Positions 7,734 to 17,044 are shown, counted from the stretch's first letter. The stretch: DNA of 64,000 bases from Chlorogloeopsis sp. ULAP01 (GCF_030381805.1 NZ_JAUDRH010000018.1:146333-210332), one strand, 5' to 3'. Numbers and translations are program-made. Notes: generated by a model not told the origin, from the sequence alone.

Positions 7734-8516
7734 GTGAGTTATCAATTTACAGAAAAACAAATTCACGTACAGGAACAAAGTCTCTTTTATTTAGAGGGAG
7801 GAATAGCTAAAAGTTCCACTCCAATACTTTTCATACATGGGTGGGGTGTAGGTATAGATCCTTATCAAGAAATTTTAAATAGTTTATGCGATCGCTATCA
7901 TTTAATAGCGCCTTATTTACCAGGATTTGGTAAGTCAAGTGGTTCTGTTGAGGATTGGGATTACCAAAATTATGCTCAAGTCTTAATTGAATTTTTGCAA
8001 GCATTAAATATTAGAAAAGTTCATGTGATTGGGCATTCACTAGGAGGTGGCATAGCTGCAACATTAGCAGCCTTAAAGCCAAATCTAGTCAAAAGCCTAA
8101 TATTAATAGATAGTACAGGTATCCCTGTTGAGCCTGTACCCCTGGTACTAGCTCAAAGGGCTATAGAAATGACTGCTCAAACCCCGCAAATGAGATTTCC
8201 ACAAGTTCTGCAAATTTTTCAAGCTTTTTCCTACAATTTATTGTTTAGAAGTCAAAATACTATCAAAGCTTTAATGCTCTCATTAGAGAATGATTTAAAA
8301 GCACTTTTGCCGCAAATTCAATCTCCCTGTTTACTTTTATGGGGAGCAAATGACCTCACAACTCCATTAAAAGCTGCACAAGAATTTTCACAACTAATCA
8401 AAGGCTCTCAACTGATAATTGTGGATGGAGTTTACCACGAGTGGAGCATCTGGTTTGTGGAAAGATTTACCAATTTAGTGTTTGATTTTATTAATGAAAT
8501 TGAATCTCAAAATTAA
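7734..8516 (+). CDS. alpha/beta-fold hydrolase
   Basis: 260-aa hydrolase with a GTG start. The oxyanion loop is FIHGWGVG, the nucleophile elbow GHSLGGG (Ser about residue 103), the acid lies in LWGANDLTTP and the catalytic His in VDGVYHEWS, so the triad is complete. The cap between the elbow and the acid is helical, as in carboxylesterase or haloperoxidase-like enzymes. AAAAGG lies upstream of the GTG. Substrate not predictable. Confidence 0.88.
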   Translation: MSYQFTEKQIHVQEQSLFYLEGGIAKSSTPILFIHGWGVGIDPYQEILNSLCDRYHLIAPYLPGFGKSSGSVEDWDYQNYAQVLIEFLQALNIRKVHVIGHSLGGGIAATLAALKPNLVKSLILIDSTGIPVEPVPLVLAQRAIEMTAQTPQMRFPQVLQIFQAFSYNLLFRSQNTIKALMLSLENDLKALLPQIQSPCLLLWGANDLTTPLKAAQEFSQLIKGSQLIIVDGVYHEWSIWFVERFTNLVFDFINEIESQN

Positions 8517-8555
8517 AGAGGGGTAAGATATATCAGTAGTGCTGACTTTACAACT

Positions 8556-9296
8556 ATGACAGCCACTTTACCTGTTGCTTCCCAAACAGAACCCTTTTAC
8601 CCCAGTGCTGATGGTGAACCAGTGGCGGAAACTTACGATCACCTTTATGCTTTGCTGACTACTCTAGAAGTTTTGAAACAATATTTAGCAGGGCGTCAAG
8701 TAACTGTATTGGCAAATCAATTTCTCTATTATTCTCAAGGCTTTCCCAAGTTGCGAGTTGCCCCCGATGTCATGGTAATTTTTGATGTTTCCCCAGGCGG
8801 TCGGGATAATTATAAAATCTGGGAAGAAGGTCAAGTTCCTAGTGTCATTTTTGAAATGACTTCTCCAGGAACGAAAGAGCAAGATGAGGTGTTTAAAAAG
8901 ACTCTTTACGAACAATTAGGTGTAAAAGAATACTGGTTATTTGATCCCAAAAGCGAGTGGTTGCAAGAACAGTTACGCGGCTATCGTCTGCACCGGGGAA
9001 CCTACGAACCCATCGAAGATAACCGCAGCGAACCATTGCAGTTGCGGTTACAACTTGAAGGGCAATTGATTGGGTTTTATCGAGAGGATACGGGAGAAAA
9101 GCTGCTGCTCCCAGAGGAACTCACACAGGCGTTGCAGCAAGAAGTTTTGGCAAGGCAACAAGCAGAAGAACGTGCCGAACAAGAAAGACAACGTGCCGAA
9201 CAAGAAAGACAACGTGCCGAACAAGCAGAAGCCCAGGTACGACAGTTGAAGGAAAGATTACGTTCTCTCGGTGTTGATCCTGATGCAATTGAGTAA
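8556..9296 (+). CDS. Uma2 family (DUF820) putative PD-(D/E)XK endonuclease
   Basis: 246-aa member of the Uma2 family, greatly expanded in cyanobacteria. The catalytic-core pattern VAPDVMVIFD (Asp), then VIFEMTSPGTKEQD (the E-x-(T/S) position) and KEYWLFDP is clear. The last 55 residues form a charged coiled coil with tandem RAEQERQ units before LRSLGVDPDAIE, a common Uma2 tail. The physiological role is unknown. A truncated relative is at 14223. Confidence 0.88.
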   Translation: MTATLPVASQTEPFYPSADGEPVAETYDHLYALLTTLEVLKQYLAGRQVTVLANQFLYYSQGFPKLRVAPDVMVIFDVSPGGRDNYKIWEEGQVPSVIFEMTSPGTKEQDEVFKKTLYEQLGVKEYWLFDPKSEWLQEQLRGYRLHRGTYEPIEDNRSEPLQLRLQLEGQLIGFYREDTGEKLLLPEELTQALQQEVLARQQAEERAEQERQRAEQERQRAEQAEAQVRQLKERLRSLGVDPDAIE

Positions 9297-9335
9297 GGCT
9301 AAAATTTAACAGCGGTACTGAGAGTTAAATTATTA

Positions 9336-11840
9336 ATGGCGTGGAGATTGAACAAAAAGAGAAAATTCCGATTTGGAGTTTTCCTGTTATTGGTGGTTGT
9401 CAGTGCGATCGCTATCTTTATTCTTCACCTTCAAAATCAGCGGGAAATTTACACAAAAGAAAGCAATTACGCTATCCATACCCGCCAAAGCTTTAATCAA
9501 CCGCAATACTACCCTATAGAGCAAACACTTCCTTCGCAACTTTATCAACCGATCGCAAACTGGGTAGGAAGATTAATTTTGCCTAATGCAGAACAGATGC
9601 GCTCAGGTGCAGACTGGGTATGGCTGGAAGTACAACACGCACCACCAGAAGCCAAAAATCTGATTGGCAAAGTCGTTCGTCTGGAATGGAAGCACACGCA
9701 ACAGCTACAGTCTTACGTAAGAAGAGTAACGCAAGATGTTAATTTTACACCTGCTACCAGAGACAGCGAACGTACCGGAAATATTCATCCTTCTCGTCTC
9801 GATGGAGATTTGGGGGTGGGGGCTTTACAATCTCTTGCGGGATTTCGACCTAATGATGATGTAATTGTTACGTTAGACAATGTTGAAATTATAGAGCAGG
9901 GTGATAGTAAAATATCTCTGCAAATTGAGCAGGAACCCGTGCTGGCAACTGGGCGGTTTTATGGTTTGGTAAAAATCCTCAAAGCAGAAATCCATACAAA
10001 AGCTGTGGAGGTGCAGACATTACCCAGAAGCAGTGAATTTTTCCGCGTGCGCCATTACAATTCTACCTCTGGTGACTTTGATGGTGCAGAAGAAATTATT
10101 CGCATTCCCCAACAGGTAATTGATACGCGAAATATACCTCCATCTACGCCACATCAAATTGAAGCCTCAAGCGCAGGTAAGGCAGGCTGGTACATTTACG
10201 GTGCTAAAGATGCTAGTGATGTCTTTGTAGTTCAAGCATTAGCACCGCGATCGCTCTTTCAACTGCAACCAGATAAAATAATTTCGGGCATTGAAGCAGG
10301 AATAAATTATATCAAATACGAGAATTGGCAAAATACAGAAGCAAACAAAGGTAAAATTCGCAAAGCTTTAGTCGTTCCACAAACTACAGAACCATTATCA
10401 AAATGGCACGAGGGAGACAAAGCTATTGTTTTACATATCTTTGGTGGCATTGGTGGTAAAAAAGGTGAGGCATTGAGTATAGCCAGTACTGTCACTGGGC
10501 ATTTTGCCTTTGGAGTAGCTGAAGTAGTTCGCGATCGCTTCACCAACGAGTTACAGTTTGCTATCCAGTATCACCAAATTTACGCCCATAATCCCGATGG
10601 AATTATTTCCGGAACACACTCTTGGGCTAATTATATGGGCAACTTGCAGTGGGGATGGCTAGCAACACGTCCTGTTACAGATATCTTGATTAAATTTGAT
10701 CCGGTAACGCAAGATTATAATTTTGACAGTATTAAACTTTCGCCTCTACAAGAATTTATTTACCAATTACAGGTAATGATGGCTCGCTATCGAGTTGGTG
10801 ATGGTACGGGCAGCGCTCTGGTTACACCTGCTGTTTCTTGCATTCAAGACTCTAATCAAGCACTTTACGCTGCCATTAAAGCGATTAGACAGCAAGTTAC
10901 TTCAAACCCAGCAATCCAACGGTGGCTAAAAACTCATCCCGAAGACAGTCAAACTTTACGCTTTCAGCAATTAGTCTCTTTAGGAGCATCCCTTGAAAAA
11001 GAACTTCTGCCTCTTGGTATAGTTCGTGCCGACTGGGAAAGCAATGCGACTGCTGTAGCAGGAATTGATGGTGGCAAACAACCTTTTAGAGATCCTAGTA
11101 TTTGGGCAGGGTTGACAAGTTGGCGGAGCACTACGCCACGACAGGCACACGACGAACTGGCTGCCTCATTTTTAAAACATGGGGCGAAATTGTGGTTTTT
11201 GCAAAGCAATCAAGTAGGAGGATGGAATCCAGATATTATCCCTGTTGCACCTACACAATTCTTCGGACAAATTAAGATACCCTTTACCCAGGTATCACCG
11301 ATCCCCGTTGTTCTCAATCGTGTATTAGCATCTTTGGCAATTCCCGAAGTTCGAGATTGGCTGGTTGTAGGCACGACGCTGCTGGTGTATGGCGCGATCG
11401 CTCTACCCTTGGGTTTTTCCTCTGGATTTTTGCGGCTAAGTCTCTGGTTTGACAACTGGATTAACTTCTTGTTAGTAACATTGAGGTGTTTGCTATTTCC
11501 AGCCATAACTGAAGAATTCACCTTCCGTATTTTGCTGCTTCCCCATCCAACAGAAGTAGTGAATTGGAGTAAATGGGCTTTGTGGGCAGGATTAAGTCTG
11601 CTGCTATTTATCCTCTATCATCCATTCAATGCCAAAACCTTTTTCCCAGATGGCTTTCCAACCTTTTTTCACTCAGTTTTTCTCATGTTAGCAGGACTAT
11701 TAGGGTTGGGCTGTACAGTCGCTTATGCCTTGACAGGTTCTTTGTGGGCGATCGCAACCATTCATTGGATTGTAGTAGTTGTTTGGCTGCTATTTCTAGG
11801 AGGAATGCACAGGTTGCATCTGCATAAATTAAATCATTAA
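9336..11840 (+). CDS. large membrane protein with C-terminal CPBP (CAAX/Abi-type) protease domain
   Basis: 834 aa. One N-terminal membrane segment (residues 10-28) is followed by about 620 residues of probably extracytoplasmic sequence that I do not recognise, then a C-terminal bundle of membrane helices from about residue 675. This last part has the CPBP signature EEFTFRILL (EExxxR), a later His in LYHPFNAKT and a final IHWIVVVVW. CPBP proteins are intramembrane glutamic proteases that process prenylated proteins or bacteriocins. The family is usually 200-300 aa, so the long N-terminal region is the unusual part. Substrate unknown. Confidence 0.8.
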   Translation: MAWRLNKKRKFRFGVFLLLVVVSAIAIFILHLQNQREIYTKESNYAIHTRQSFNQPQYYPIEQTLPSQLYQPIANWVGRLILPNAEQMRSGADWVWLEVQHAPPEAKNLIGKVVRLEWKHTQQLQSYVRRVTQDVNFTPATRDSERTGNIHPSRLDGDLGVGALQSLAGFRPNDDVIVTLDNVEIIEQGDSKISLQIEQEPVLATGRFYGLVKILKAEIHTKAVEVQTLPRSSEFFRVRHYNSTSGDFDGAEEIIRIPQQVIDTRNIPPSTPHQIEASSAGKAGWYIYGAKDASDVFVVQALAPRSLFQLQPDKIISGIEAGINYIKYENWQNTEANKGKIRKALVVPQTTEPLSKWHEGDKAIVLHIFGGIGGKKGEALSIASTVTGHFAFGVAEVVRDRFTNELQFAIQYHQIYAHNPDGIISGTHSWANYMGNLQWGWLATRPVTDILIKFDPVTQDYNFDSIKLSPLQEFIYQLQVMMARYRVGDGTGSALVTPAVSCIQDSNQALYAAIKAIRQQVTSNPAIQRWLKTHPEDSQTLRFQQLVSLGASLEKELLPLGIVRADWESNATAVAGIDGGKQPFRDPSIWAGLTSWRSTTPRQAHDELAASFLKHGAKLWFLQSNQVGGWNPDIIPVAPTQFFGQIKIPFTQVSPIPVVLNRVLASLAIPEVRDWLVVGTTLLVYGAIALPLGFSSGFLRLSLWFDNWINFLLVTLRCLLFPAITEEFTFRILLLPHPTEVVNWSKWALWAGLSLLLFILYHPFNAKTFFPDGFPTFFHSVFLMLAGLLGLGCTVAYALTGSLWAIATIHWIVVVVWLLFLGGMHRLHLHKLNH

Positions 11841-12379
11841 AATTTTCCAGGCAGTCTTCTAGTCACTATTACTAAATTTCTGCCTATCTACTCAGTTGTT
11901 GAAACTGATTACAAGTCTTGATTAATTCTCATTTTGATAAGCGTTTTACCTATATTTTTTAATAGCTTAGTTTAAACTTCATAATTACTTATTTTTATCA
12001 AATTATGGTAATTTCTACTATTAGGTAAACTAAATCGTAACTTTTTGTAACGCAGGTAACATTTTATAGAAGAGTGGATACTCTAAAATCAACACTCGTC
12101 ACAGACTCTTCCTAGTGAAATGTTGCCACAGAAGGAGAAAAATCCTGCTTTTACCAGTAAAACTACATCCCTGGGTACTGTTGATTTTCAGGTAAACAAT
12201 TTACATTCAAGATAGGTGATGGATATGTCAAATATTAGAAATTAATAATTCAAAAAGTGACAATTTAAGATTTTATTTGTTATTTTGTACTTAACTGAAC
12301 AATTCTTCATAGTTCAGCAGGATTTAATAGCGATAGAGCAGAAATGCCAATTATCAATTAATTGGAGGGGAGAATTATT
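11841..12379. other. non-coding AT-rich gap
   Basis: About 540 bp with no convincing gene. A 31-codon frame beginning at 12120 has no ribosome-binding site or recognisable sequence. The final part carries the strong GGAGGGGAG site of the next gene. Confidence 0.5.
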
Positions 12380-12739
12380 ATGCTTAAAGTCAACAATCAA
12401 AAGATTATTTTTTCAGCTTTTATTAATCCCACTGTAGAAGGTCATAAATTAGCAAATAAAAACCGATTGATTAAGCCTAAATATGACTTGCTGAAACCAC
12501 TGCGTCAATGGCTAGACTCATTTGATATTGAAAATCGTCAATTGGCAAAATTTATCGCTCAACTGATTCCTGCCCAGTGTCCGTTTGAGCGGGATATTAT
12601 TCTATTTGGTCGTAAAATAGCCCACATTCCGCCCTTGTGTAAACTGAATCCGTTTTATGATCAATTTGTAGGCTTACGTTTTCGCGCTTTGTGTTATTTA
12701 GTAGATCAGTGTGGCGAAGATATTCAGTCTTACTGTTGA
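12380..12739 (+). CDS. Mo-dependent nitrogenase C-terminal domain (Mo-nitro_C) protein
   Basis: 119-aa stand-alone protein matching the Mo-nitro_C family. LIPAQCPFERDI, FGRKIAHIPPLCKLNPFYDQ and FRALCYLVDQCGED with conserved Cys residues are typical. The family is named from its occurrence in nitrogen-fixing cyanobacteria, but its function is unproven. I choose ATG 12380 because GGAGGGGAG lies 7 nt upstream; a TTG at 12362 overlaps that site. No nif gene is in the window. A cupin gene follows within 22 nt. Confidence 0.85.
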   Translation: MLKVNNQKIIFSAFINPTVEGHKLANKNRLIKPKYDLLKPLRQWLDSFDIENRQLAKFIAQLIPAQCPFERDIILFGRKIAHIPPLCKLNPFYDQFVGLRFRALCYLVDQCGEDIQSYC

Positions 12740-12760
12740 ATACAATTGAGAACGCAAAGC

Positions 12761-13033
12761 ATGGAAATTAAAATTGAGCGTCAACCCAGTCAAGAACGTC
12801 TTCAAGAATTGGCTGTGTCCAAATGGGGAATCTGGCAAAAACAAGTCTCGAAATTTCCTTGGACTTATGACACTCAAGAAACTTGCTACTTTTTAGAAGG
12901 TGATGTAATTGTTACTCCTGATGGCGGACAACCAGTGCAGATGGGTAAAGGCGATTTGGTAACTTTTCCTGCTGGTATGTCCTGCACATGGGAAATTAAA
13001 AGTGATGTGAAAAAGCATTATTGTTTTGGTTAG
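12761..13033 (+). CDS. small cupin-domain protein (DUF861/EutQ-like)
   Basis: 90-aa single-cupin protein. The core motifs ETCYFLEGDVIVTPDGG and GDLVTFPAGMSCTWEI match the DUF861-type cupin of small cyanobacterial and plant proteins. The usual metal-binding HxH is absent (TCYFLE), so catalysis is uncertain. The start ATG 12761 is preferred over an in-frame TTG 15 nt earlier. It lies 21 nt after the Mo-nitro_C gene and may share its mRNA. Confidence 0.8.
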   Translation: MEIKIERQPSQERLQELAVSKWGIWQKQVSKFPWTYDTQETCYFLEGDVIVTPDGGQPVQMGKGDLVTFPAGMSCTWEIKSDVKKHYCFG

Positions 13034-13159
13034 TAGATAGTAGTTAGTGGATAGTGATTAGTGGTTAGTAGTTTTTCCCATCTCCTCTGCTCCTCTGAGT
13101 ATCGTAGTAGCGTTATGGTGACTACAATATGAGAGCGTTTTATAAATAGGTTGGCATCA

Positions 13160-13906
13160 ATGTTACTGCATTTGAGTACCTGGCAAGAAGTCGAAGCATA
13201 TCTGCAACAATCTGGTGGTATTATTATTCCAATTGGTTCTACAGAACAACACGGCCCAACAGGATTAATTGGTACTGATGCAATTTGTGCAGAAGCGATC
13301 GCTCGTGGTGTGGGTGAAACAACTCAGGCAATGGTTGCTCCCACAATGAATGTAGGCATGGCGCTGCATCACACTGCTTTTCCCGGTACAATAAGTCTGC
13401 GTCCCAGCACAATGATCCAGGTAGTGCGGGATTATATCACCTGTTTAGCTAAAGCTGGCTTTACCAAGTTCTACTTCATCAACGGACACGGTGGCAACAT
13501 CGCCACGCTGAAGGCTGCTTTCTCTGAAACTTATGCACATTTAGATGATTTGCAGATTTCTAACGCCCACAAGGTGCAATGCCAAGTTGCTAACTGGTTT
13601 ATGTGCAGTTTAGTGTACAAGCTAGCAAAAGAATTATACAGTGATCAAGAAGGTTCCCATGCCACACCAAGTGAAGTAGCCCTCACTCAATATGTTTATC
13701 CAGAGGCAATTAAGCAAGCATCCCTTTCCTCTGAAGTTGGCAGTGGGCATAGAATTTATGGTGCCAAAGACTTTCGCCAGCATTACCCAGATGGGAGAAT
13801 GGGTTCAAATCCTGCCCTGGCAACGCCTGAACACGGCAAGCAGTTTTATGAATTGGCAGTGAAAGAACTCAGTAATGGGTATTTGGAGTTTTTGAGTGCA
13901 GAATAA
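13160..13906 (+). CDS. creatininase family protein
   Basis: 248-aa metal-dependent amidohydrolase of the creatininase superfamily, which includes creatinine amidohydrolase, riboflavin-synthesis ArfB and mycofactocin MftE. The motifs are IGSTEQHGP (Glu and His ligands), GTDA (Asp ligand), INGHGGNIATL (His ligand) and GSHATPSEVALT (Glu ligand), so the binuclear site is intact. The true substrate cannot be told from sequence. I prefer ATG 13160 over an upstream TTG at 13151. Confidence 0.88.
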   Translation: MLLHLSTWQEVEAYLQQSGGIIIPIGSTEQHGPTGLIGTDAICAEAIARGVGETTQAMVAPTMNVGMALHHTAFPGTISLRPSTMIQVVRDYITCLAKAGFTKFYFINGHGGNIATLKAAFSETYAHLDDLQISNAHKVQCQVANWFMCSLVYKLAKELYSDQEGSHATPSEVALTQYVYPEAIKQASLSSEVGSGHRIYGAKDFRQHYPDGRMGSNPALATPEHGKQFYELAVKELSNGYLEFLSAE

Positions 13907-14024
13907 TTGATGGAATTGAGTGCAAGGCTCCTAAAAATTAATGGTGAAGGGATCATTTTAAGTTTTATCACCAAGCAGCTAAGAATTTTGGGAATCCTAT
14001 TCTTAGAAGTGCGGTGTGAATAAT

Positions 14025-14165
14025 ATGGCATCCAAGAAGTACTATGCAGTCTTCAAAGGTAGAAAAACAGGCATATTTACAAGCTGGGCAGAATGTGAAG
14101 AGCAAATCAAGGGTTTCAGTGGGGTGTTGTATAAATCCTTTAAAACCAGAGACAGCAAAAAGTAA
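14025..14165 (+). CDS. free-standing RNase HI N-terminal (viroplasmin/HBD) domain, 46 aa
   Basis: The frame encodes a 46-aa protein with KYYAVFKGRKTGIFTSW, AECEEQIKGFSG and YKSFKT, the full hybrid-binding-domain pattern found at the N terminus of eukaryotic-type RNase H1 and caulimovirus viroplasmin. No RNase H catalytic domain follows: the frame ends at TAA 14163-14165. It may be a real micro-protein that binds RNA-DNA hybrids, or what is left of a longer gene. No strong Shine-Dalgarno sequence precedes ATG 14025. Confidence 0.65.
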   Translation: MASKKYYAVFKGRKTGIFTSWAECEEQIKGFSGVLYKSFKTRDSKK

Positions 14166-14222
14166 CGAGGAGGAGGCTATCTAAAGTTATAAAATTATTA
14201 TCTTTTAAATTTTGGGGATTGA

Positions 14223-14380
14223 GCCACGTTTGCTCTCGTCTCGCCTGAAAAAATTCAGTTTCCTCCGGGAGCAGTGGTGCGATTGCCTGCTACTTGGCAG
14301 GAGTACCAAGTTTTGTGTCGGCAACGCGGCGATCGCTCGATTCCCCGCATTCAATATCACACTGGAGAAGTAGTTATTAG
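14223..14380 (+). pseudogene. 5' fragment of a Uma2-family gene, cut by a palindromic element
   Basis: The frame contains FALVSPEKIQFPPGAVVRLP followed by TWQEYQVLCRQRGDRS and IPRIQYHTGEV, a typical Uma2 N terminus. There is no good start codon at the expected place (ACG at 14226). Coding similarity stops exactly at the 15-bp palindromic arm at 14381, after which the frame reads through the repeat into the malic enzyme 3' end. A degraded gene. Confidence 0.65.
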
Positions 14381-14439
14381 GGGCGGGTTTGGCAAACTAA
14401 TAGTCGTTCTCAATAGAAATATCATTGCCAAACCCGCCC
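14381..14439. repeat. GGGCGGGTTTGGCAA palindromic element
   Basis: Perfect 15-bp arms GGGCGGGTTTGGCAA / TTGCCAAACCCGCCC with a 29-bp AT-rich centre. A related, less perfect copy lies between ndhF and ndhD (33455-33521). It truncates the Uma2 fragment and sits just past the malic enzyme stop, where it could also end transcription. Confidence 0.8.
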
Positions 14440-14463
14440 ATACAGTAGTAAAACAACCAATAA

Positions 14464-15855
14464 CTAAGAGCGAGCTACACCATCCTGGCGTGCCGCACGT
14501 TGCACCGCAGCAGCAACAGTAGTGGCAACTCGCTCATCAAATACAGAAGGAATAATGTGTTCTCTATCTAAATCTGTTGGTTTGATTAAAGAAGCGATCG
14601 CACTTGCTGCTTCTAGATACATTGAGGTAGTAATAGTCGCTGCCCGACAATCTAAAGCGCCGCGAAATACTCCCGGAAAAGCGAGAACGTTATTGATTTG
14701 ATTAGGGTAGTCACTTCTACCGGTGGCAATGACAGCAACTTCGCTGCTCACTAATTCTGGCTGAATTTCTGGAATTGGATTTGCCATTGCAAACACAATT
14801 GCATCTTTCGTCATTGAACGCACCATTTCTGGTGTCAACACTCCCGGTATACTGACGCCAATAAACACATCCGCCCCTTGCATCGCACCCGCCAGAGTAC
14901 CCTGGGCTTTGACGGCAAATTCCTGCTTTTCTTCTGTTAAGTCGGTGCGACTATTAGAGAGGATACCCTTAGAATCGCATAGCCAAATTTTTTCTGCCCC
15001 AGCTTTGCGGAGTAAACGAGCGATCGCAATTCCTGCTGCACCCGCACCATTAATCACAATCCGGATTTGATCCATTGATTTGTGTACTAGTTTTAAAGCA
15101 TTGAAAAGGGCTGCTAAAGTAACTATTGCCGTGCCATGCTGATCGTCATGAAAAACGGGAATATCTAACTCCCGCCGCAGTCTTTCTTCTATTTCAAAGC
15201 AGCGAGGAGCAGCAATATCTTCTAAATTTACGCCTCCGAAAACAGGGGCAATATTTTTAACTGTACTAACAATTTCATCTGTATCTTGAGTTGCAAGACA
15301 GATCGGAAAAGCATCGATACCTGCGAATTCTTTGAACAGCATTGCTTTCCCTTCCATTACTGGTAATGCTGCTTCTGGGCCGAGATTTCCTAAACCCAAA
15401 ACAGCGCTACCATCAGTAACAATAGCAACAGTATTTTGTTTAATGGTTAATTTGTAAACTTCTTCTGGATCTTGAGCGATCGCATTACAGATACGTCCGA
15501 CTCCAGGCGTATATGCCATTGCCAAGTCAGATACGGTTTTAAGGGGAATTCTACTAGCTATGCTAATTTTGCCGCCGCGATGCAGATTAAAGGTACGATC
15601 ATAAACATTTAGTACCTTAATATCTGGCAATGCCTTAACTGCTTGTACGATCGCTTCAGCGTGTTCGGTACTTGCAGCATCAACAGTAATTTCGCGAATG
15701 GAAATATGTCTGGTTTGCTCAATGAGATCTATTTGACCAAAATTACCACCATTATTGGATATTGCTTGAGTTATGTTAGCCAACATTCCCACGCGGTTGG
15801 GAATTTCTAGGCGGAGTGTCAAACTAAAACTAGAGTTAGGAGTCAGATCTGTCAT
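14464..15855 (-). CDS. ACT-domain NAD(P)-dependent malic enzyme
   Basis: 463-aa oxidative decarboxylase converting malate to pyruvate and CO2. An N-terminal ACT domain (residues 8-85, RLEIPNRVGMLANITQAI) is fused to the malic domain (TPGVGRICNAI, VTDGSAVLGLGNLGP, FPICLATQDTDEIV, VFHDDQHGTAIV with the metal Asp). A Rossmann domain follows (VINGAGAAGIAIARLL and FAMANPIPE). The length fits the short bacterial MaeB-like class without the phosphotransacetylase tail. The ACT domain suggests amino-acid or other small-molecule control. Monocistronic. Confidence 0.93.
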   Translation of the reverse strand: MTDLTPNSSFSLTLRLEIPNRVGMLANITQAISNNGGNFGQIDLIEQTRHISIREITVDAASTEHAEAIVQAVKALPDIKVLNVYDRTFNLHRGGKISIASRIPLKTVSDLAMAYTPGVGRICNAIAQDPEEVYKLTIKQNTVAIVTDGSAVLGLGNLGPEAALPVMEGKAMLFKEFAGIDAFPICLATQDTDEIVSTVKNIAPVFGGVNLEDIAAPRCFEIEERLRRELDIPVFHDDQHGTAIVTLAALFNALKLVHKSMDQIRIVINGAGAAGIAIARLLRKAGAEKIWLCDSKGILSNSRTDLTEEKQEFAVKAQGTLAGAMQGADVFIGVSIPGVLTPEMVRSMTKDAIVFAMANPIPEIQPELVSSEVAVIATGRSDYPNQINNVLAFPGVFRGALDCRAATITTSMYLEAASAIASLIKPTDLDREHIIPSVFDERVATTVAAAVQRAARQDGVARS

Positions 15856-16115
15856 TGTAGTCGTAGATTGGAGATTTCAGATTTTAGATTGTAAATTAGC
15901 CCTTTAAATCTAAAATCTGAGGATTCTGTACTATAAACGAGCCATAACTCAGTAATTGTACTCTGATACACCATATAATTTCGGAGATTTGTTTGTATTC
16001 ACTGACGAAAACAGTTGCTCGTTCAAGAACTCTCTGATGGCTTAACACTTAGCATCATGAGGAAAAATCCTAACTCTTCTACTTCTGCCAAATTCCAAGC
16101 ACCGTATATATAGTG
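15856..16115. other. malic enzyme upstream region
   Basis: No gene seen. It contains a short inverted pair AGATTTCAGATTTTAGATT (near 15870) and AAATCTAAAATCTGAGG (near 15905). It must hold the malic enzyme promoter. Confidence 0.4.
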
Positions 16116-16582
16116 AGTCTTCCTTGGGAGCATCCCAAATGTTTGAGTTTATTTTTCAACGCAGAGAGAAGTTTGTAGGCGCAAAGAGACTTCCCGTAAG
16201 GGTGCGGTGAGCAGCGCCTTGGTGAGCCAGCGCTCTTGGTAGGGTGTCCAACGGACAGTTCCTACAACGGGGAGACCCCCGCAACGGACTGTCCTCCTCC
16301 ACAGGCGACTGGCGTAGACACGTAGACGGACGTAGTCCGGCTTCTCGCAGAGTAGTGGATAAGCGAAAGTAAGGGTTCCCCGACTTGTGGCGACTGCGTA
16401 CCCGGAGGGAGGCTTCCGGCGATCAAAGCTTCGGTGGGAACGCAGAGGCTGATGCTTTAGGCGCTGAGTCGCAAAGCGACACGCTACGCGAACGCCTTTT
16501 TGCAGGGTAGGAACACAGAGCGTTAATCTGAGCTAATTTCGTTTTGTGTTTTGTAAAAATTGGGATGCTCCCAAGGAAGACT
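16116..16582. mobile_element. 467-bp non-autonomous element with 23-bp terminal inverted repeats
   Basis: The left end AGTCTTCCTTGGGAGCATCC (continuing CAA) at 16116-16138 is the exact reverse complement of 16560-16582. No transposase frame lies between. The interior is GC-rich and made of short palindromes shared with the 147-bp repeat family, including a GTAGACACGTAGACGGACGT block. No obvious target-site duplication is visible. The DNA from 16583 to 16933 is AT-rich with no gene, and contains a degenerate GTAGGATGTG/GCGTAACGCATC repeat near 16773. Confidence 0.75.
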
Positions 16583-16933
16583 AATTTTTAACTTTTATTG
16601 TGGACTCTATGTATAGTCTATTTTGAGATTTTTTATGTTTTTATTTGTTTTTGATATTCAATTAGTACCAAGTCTGAGTAGAAGATTGGCGCTCATAAAT
16701 TAAGTATTTTCTTGCTTTTTCTAGAGAGTAATTCTGACAATCAGACTCATAACTTTATTTTGTAAGTCTATGTAGGATGTGTGAGCGAAGCGTAACGCAT
16801 CAAAGCTCATAATTTTTTTTATAAATCTATATAGATTGTTTTAACAAAGTATAACGCATCAAAACGTCTGAAATTTTTACAAAAATCCAATCGTATTTCT
16901 ATATAAGTATCAATATTATCACAGCCCGACTTA

Positions 16934-17044
16934 TACTATTTCACGAAAAGGCTGATATGGATGTACCCCATCGTCTACGGCACCTCCCCTTACTAAGGGG
17001 AGGTTGGGAGGGGTTGAATATGAATCACTCAAAAAGTGAAATGG
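16934..17044. mobile_element. 111-bp MITE, copy 2
   Basis: Differs from 6278-6388 at only a handful of positions and has the same ends and central CCTCCCC...GGGGAGG palindrome. The left flank is TA but the right flank is GA, so the duplication is decayed or imprecise. Confidence 0.8.

Noticed and set aside
12120..12215. 31-codon frame upstream of the Mo-nitro_C gene
   Set aside because: No Shine-Dalgarno sequence, no hydrophobic segment and no recognisable motif.
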